Of a stretch of DNA of 23,520 nucleotides, positions 21,416 through 23,520 are shown in pieces. Position 1 is the first letter of the stretch, and each line of letters begins with the position of its first letter. Location of the stretch: positions 23,396 through 46,915 of the forward strand of contig DGZP01000041.1 of NCBI GenBank assembly GCA_002398565.1, given 5' to 3'. The stretch comes from Proteiniphilum sp. UBA4977 (GTDB lineage Bacteria > Bacteroidota > Bacteroidia > Bacteroidales > Dysgonomonadaceae). Below the pieces are notes generated by a model, which did not search any database, had not been told where the DNA came from, and worked only from the letters and a program-made list of their open reading frames with translations. The translations under genes and the position numbers were made by a program.

Positions 21416-23467
21416 ATGAAAAAGTCACTTTTTTTTATCATTACCCTTTTTATTTTTGGATTGATTGCCTGTAACAAAGAGAAGAAAGTTATGAATAGCG
21501 CTGAGTTTATTTCCGAAACATATACCAGGAGCGTGATCTCACAATTAAAAGATTCACTCGGCGAGGAAAATGCCTTCCGCATTGAACGCGGAGTAAAGCA
21601 GGTGGCTTCTCTCTGGCAGGAACAGGACGGTACGGCAGATGATTTTGTACGGTTCTGCACCACCTCATTCGTGGCCGATACAGCAGAACTCTCCTCTCTC
21701 TATGCCACACTGGAGCGCAGTTTCGAGATGATCAACGGTTATTATCACAAGATGGATGTAGAACTGAAAGCACCGTTGCAGCTTGTGGGTCCGGATATCA
21801 CGCCGGTAGATATGCAGTTTGGCAGTTACAATGCCTCCGCACATCTCACCGATGATCTGTATGACAACAAGATAGCATTTCTTACGATACTCAACTTCCC
21901 CTTTTACTCACTTGAGGAGAAGACCGGTCGGGGTGGACAGTGGAACCGTAAGGAGTGGGCTTATGCCCGGATGGGCGACCGTTTCATCTCGCGTGTGCCG
22001 GCGGCGATACAGCAGGATATCTCGCGTACGGTGACCAAAGCTGATGCTTATATTTCCGATTACAACATCTTTATGGGTACACTACGCAACGGACAGGGTG
22101 AACAACTATTTCCTGACGGCATGAAGCTGATCTCCCACTGGGGCCTGCGCGATGAACTGAAGTCGAACTACGCTGATCGGGAGCGGGGTCTGGAGAAGCA
22201 GAGAATGATCTATAAAGTAATGCAGCGTATCGTGGACCAATCCATACCTCTCGAGGTAATCAACCGGGACAGCCATACTTGGGATCCGGAAAATAACGTG
22301 CTGATGAAGGGGGGTAAAACAGTCAATGCCACACCGGAGGAGACACAGCGCTACGAGGTGTTCCTGAAGAATTTTCAGGCGATGCGTATGCTCGATGCAT
22401 ACTCTCCCCATTATCCCACACAACTCTCCCGCGCGTTCGATGGTACCATGGAGGTGACACAGAAAGAGGTGGAGGAGCTTTTCAAGGAGTTACTCTCCTC
22501 CTCGCAGGTAAAGAAGGTGGCTGCCTTTATCTCCTCCCGGCTGGGACGTGAACTGGAGCCGTTTGATATCTGGTACAACGGTTTTCGTGCCGGTGGAGGA
22601 ATACCCGAAGAGGAGCTGACTGCCATCACCTCCAAAAAATATCCTGATGCACAGACATTGGAGCATGATCTTCCCAACATCCTGATAAAGCTGGGATGGA
22701 ACCCGGAGAAAGCAAAGGAGATTACTGCCCTGATCACGGTCGATAACTCCCGTGGGGCCGGCCACGCCTGGGGGGCAGAGATGCGCAACGACGTGGCACG
22801 ACTGCGTACCCGCATTGGCGTGGGAGGCCTGGATTACAAAGGCTATAATATTGCAGTACACGAGTTTGGTCACAATGTGGAGCAGACCATCACCATGAAC
22901 GATGTTGATTATTATATGCTGAACGGCGTGCCCAACACAGCCTTCACCGAGGCGGTGGCATTTCTATTCCAGAAGCGGGATCTGGAGCTGTTGGGGCTGA
23001 AAAACCCCAATCCCGAAGATGCGTATTATCTGGCACTGGACAACTTTTGGTCGAGCTACGAGATCATGGGAGTCTCCCTGGTCGACATCCAGGTGTGGGA
23101 GTGGCTCTATGCCAATCCGGACGCTACACCGGCTCAGCTGAAGGAGACAGTGATCCGTATTGCGAAAGAGATTTGGAACAACTACTATGCCGATGTGCTG
23201 GGTGGCCCGGATGAGATGCTACTGGGTATCTATTCGCATATGATCGATTATCCGCTTTACCTGCCCAACTACCCCATGGGCCACCTGATTGCTTTCCAGA
23301 TTGAACAGCAGGTGAGAGGCAAAAATATGGCGGAGGAAATTGACCGGCTGTTTACACAAGGACGTATCATTCCTCAACTCTGGATGAAAGGGGGGGTGGG
23401 ATCACCCATCTCAGTAGACCCACTGCTAAGCGCTACCAACGAAGCATTGGAGGCATTGGCCAAATAA
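21416..23467 (+). CDS. Lipoprotein zinc metallopeptidase (HExxH gluzincin type)
   Basis: A 683-residue protein with a lipoprotein signal (ITLFIFGLIAC), so it is anchored at the envelope. The zinc site is AVHEFGHNVEQT (H482, E483, H486), with E512 in TEAVAFLF as the likely third ligand 26 residues on, the gluzincin pattern. The N-terminal two thirds are mostly helical and acidic with no other recognised domain. The HEFGH variant is closer to M3-like peptidases than to dipeptidyl-peptidase III (HELLGH), but the family cannot be fixed by eye. With the dipeptidase nearby it fits peptide use. It has its own strong promoter. Confidence 0.82.
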   Translation: MKKSLFFIITLFIFGLIACNKEKKVMNSAEFISETYTRSVISQLKDSLGEENAFRIERGVKQVASLWQEQDGTADDFVRFCTTSFVADTAELSSLYATLERSFEMINGYYHKMDVELKAPLQLVGPDITPVDMQFGSYNASAHLTDDLYDNKIAFLTILNFPFYSLEEKTGRGGQWNRKEWAYARMGDRFISRVPAAIQQDISRTVTKADAYISDYNIFMGTLRNGQGEQLFPDGMKLISHWGLRDELKSNYADRERGLEKQRMIYKVMQRIVDQSIPLEVINRDSHTWDPENNVLMKGGKTVNATPEETQRYEVFLKNFQAMRMLDAYSPHYPTQLSRAFDGTMEVTQKEVEELFKELLSSSQVKKVAAFISSRLGRELEPFDIWYNGFRAGGGIPEEELTAITSKKYPDAQTLEHDLPNILIKLGWNPEKAKEITALITVDNSRGAGHAWGAEMRNDVARLRTRIGVGGLDYKGYNIAVHEFGHNVEQTITMNDVDYYMLNGVPNTAFTEAVAFLFQKRDLELLGLKNPNPEDAYYLALDNFWSSYEIMGVSLVDIQVWEWLYANPDATPAQLKETVIRIAKEIWNNYYADVLGGPDEMLLGIYSHMIDYPLYLPNYPMGHLIAFQIEQQVRGKNMAEEIDRLFTQGRIIPQLWMKGGVGSPISVDPLLSATNEALEALAK

Positions 23468-23484
23468 CTAATTTTACAGATTCT

Positions 23485-23516
23485 TTTCCATAGTTGAGAG
23501 AAATATTGTAATTTTG
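23485..23516 (+). promoter_or_regulatory. Promoter of a gene beyond the right edge
   Basis: TAATTTTG (23509-23516) is a full -7 match, preceded at a 20-bp spacing by TTTC (23485-23488). It points out of the window; the downstream gene is not visible. Confidence 0.5.
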
Positions 23517-23520
23517 CATG

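Overview
The window looks like a Bacteroidales genome, possibly Dysgonomonadaceae or Porphyromonadaceae (inference). It has sigma-ABfr-type promoters (TTTG, about 19 bp, TAnnTTTG), Bacteroidetes-style MobC/relaxase genes, many lipoprotein and outer-membrane barrel genes, and a ptb-buk operon followed by a Bacteroidetes-type ATP-grasp-like protein. It divides into a mobile element (1 to about 13529, left end outside the window) and chromosome (about 13530 to the end).

Mobile element. On the left is a mobilization and replication block: a truncated unknown gene, a toprim primase with a cysteine-less zinc-ribbon region, a nested inverted repeat proposed as oriT, MobC, an HUH-type relaxase, and a small membrane/coiled-coil protein. 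On the right is a tyrosine recombinase (minus strand). Its start faces the 3' half of a tRNA-Gly(CCC), which is interpreted as the attachment site. The tRNA fragment lies at the right end, so the intact tRNA and the other element end should lie left of the window. No conjugation (mating-pair) genes are visible, so an integrative mobilizable element is the best reading.

The most interesting part is 3.5-6.3 kb. It holds a ThiF/E1-like adenylating enzyme, a PAS-like + LuxR-HTH regulator, and a LuxI/FeeM-like GNAT acyltransferase. A 16-bp palindrome, ACACAC-TTTT-GTGTGT, occurs four times. In three copies its centre lies exactly 30.5 bp upstream of a Bacteroides -7 element: before thiF-like, before the acyltransferase, and before the lipoprotein/barrel cargo. 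This looks like a compact regulon resembling quorum sensing: acyl signal synthase, LuxR-type activator, carboxylate-activating tailoring enzyme, and surface-protein output.

Cargo at 6.3-11.7 kb is AT-rich. It has two related lipoproteins with similar N-terminal modules, three predicted outer-membrane beta-barrel proteins, and the remains of a further barrel/lipoprotein pair (8.0-8.5 kb).

Chromosomal part. ptb and buk (butyryl-CoA to butyrate with ATP gain) are followed without a gap by an ATP-grasp-like gene. Convergent minus-strand genes follow: a small conserved protein, an M20 dipeptidase, an SMP-30/gluconolactonase-like protein, and a Tat-exported Gfo/Idh/MocA oxidoreductase. The last gene is a divergent lipoprotein zinc metallopeptidase with a textbook Bacteroides promoter.
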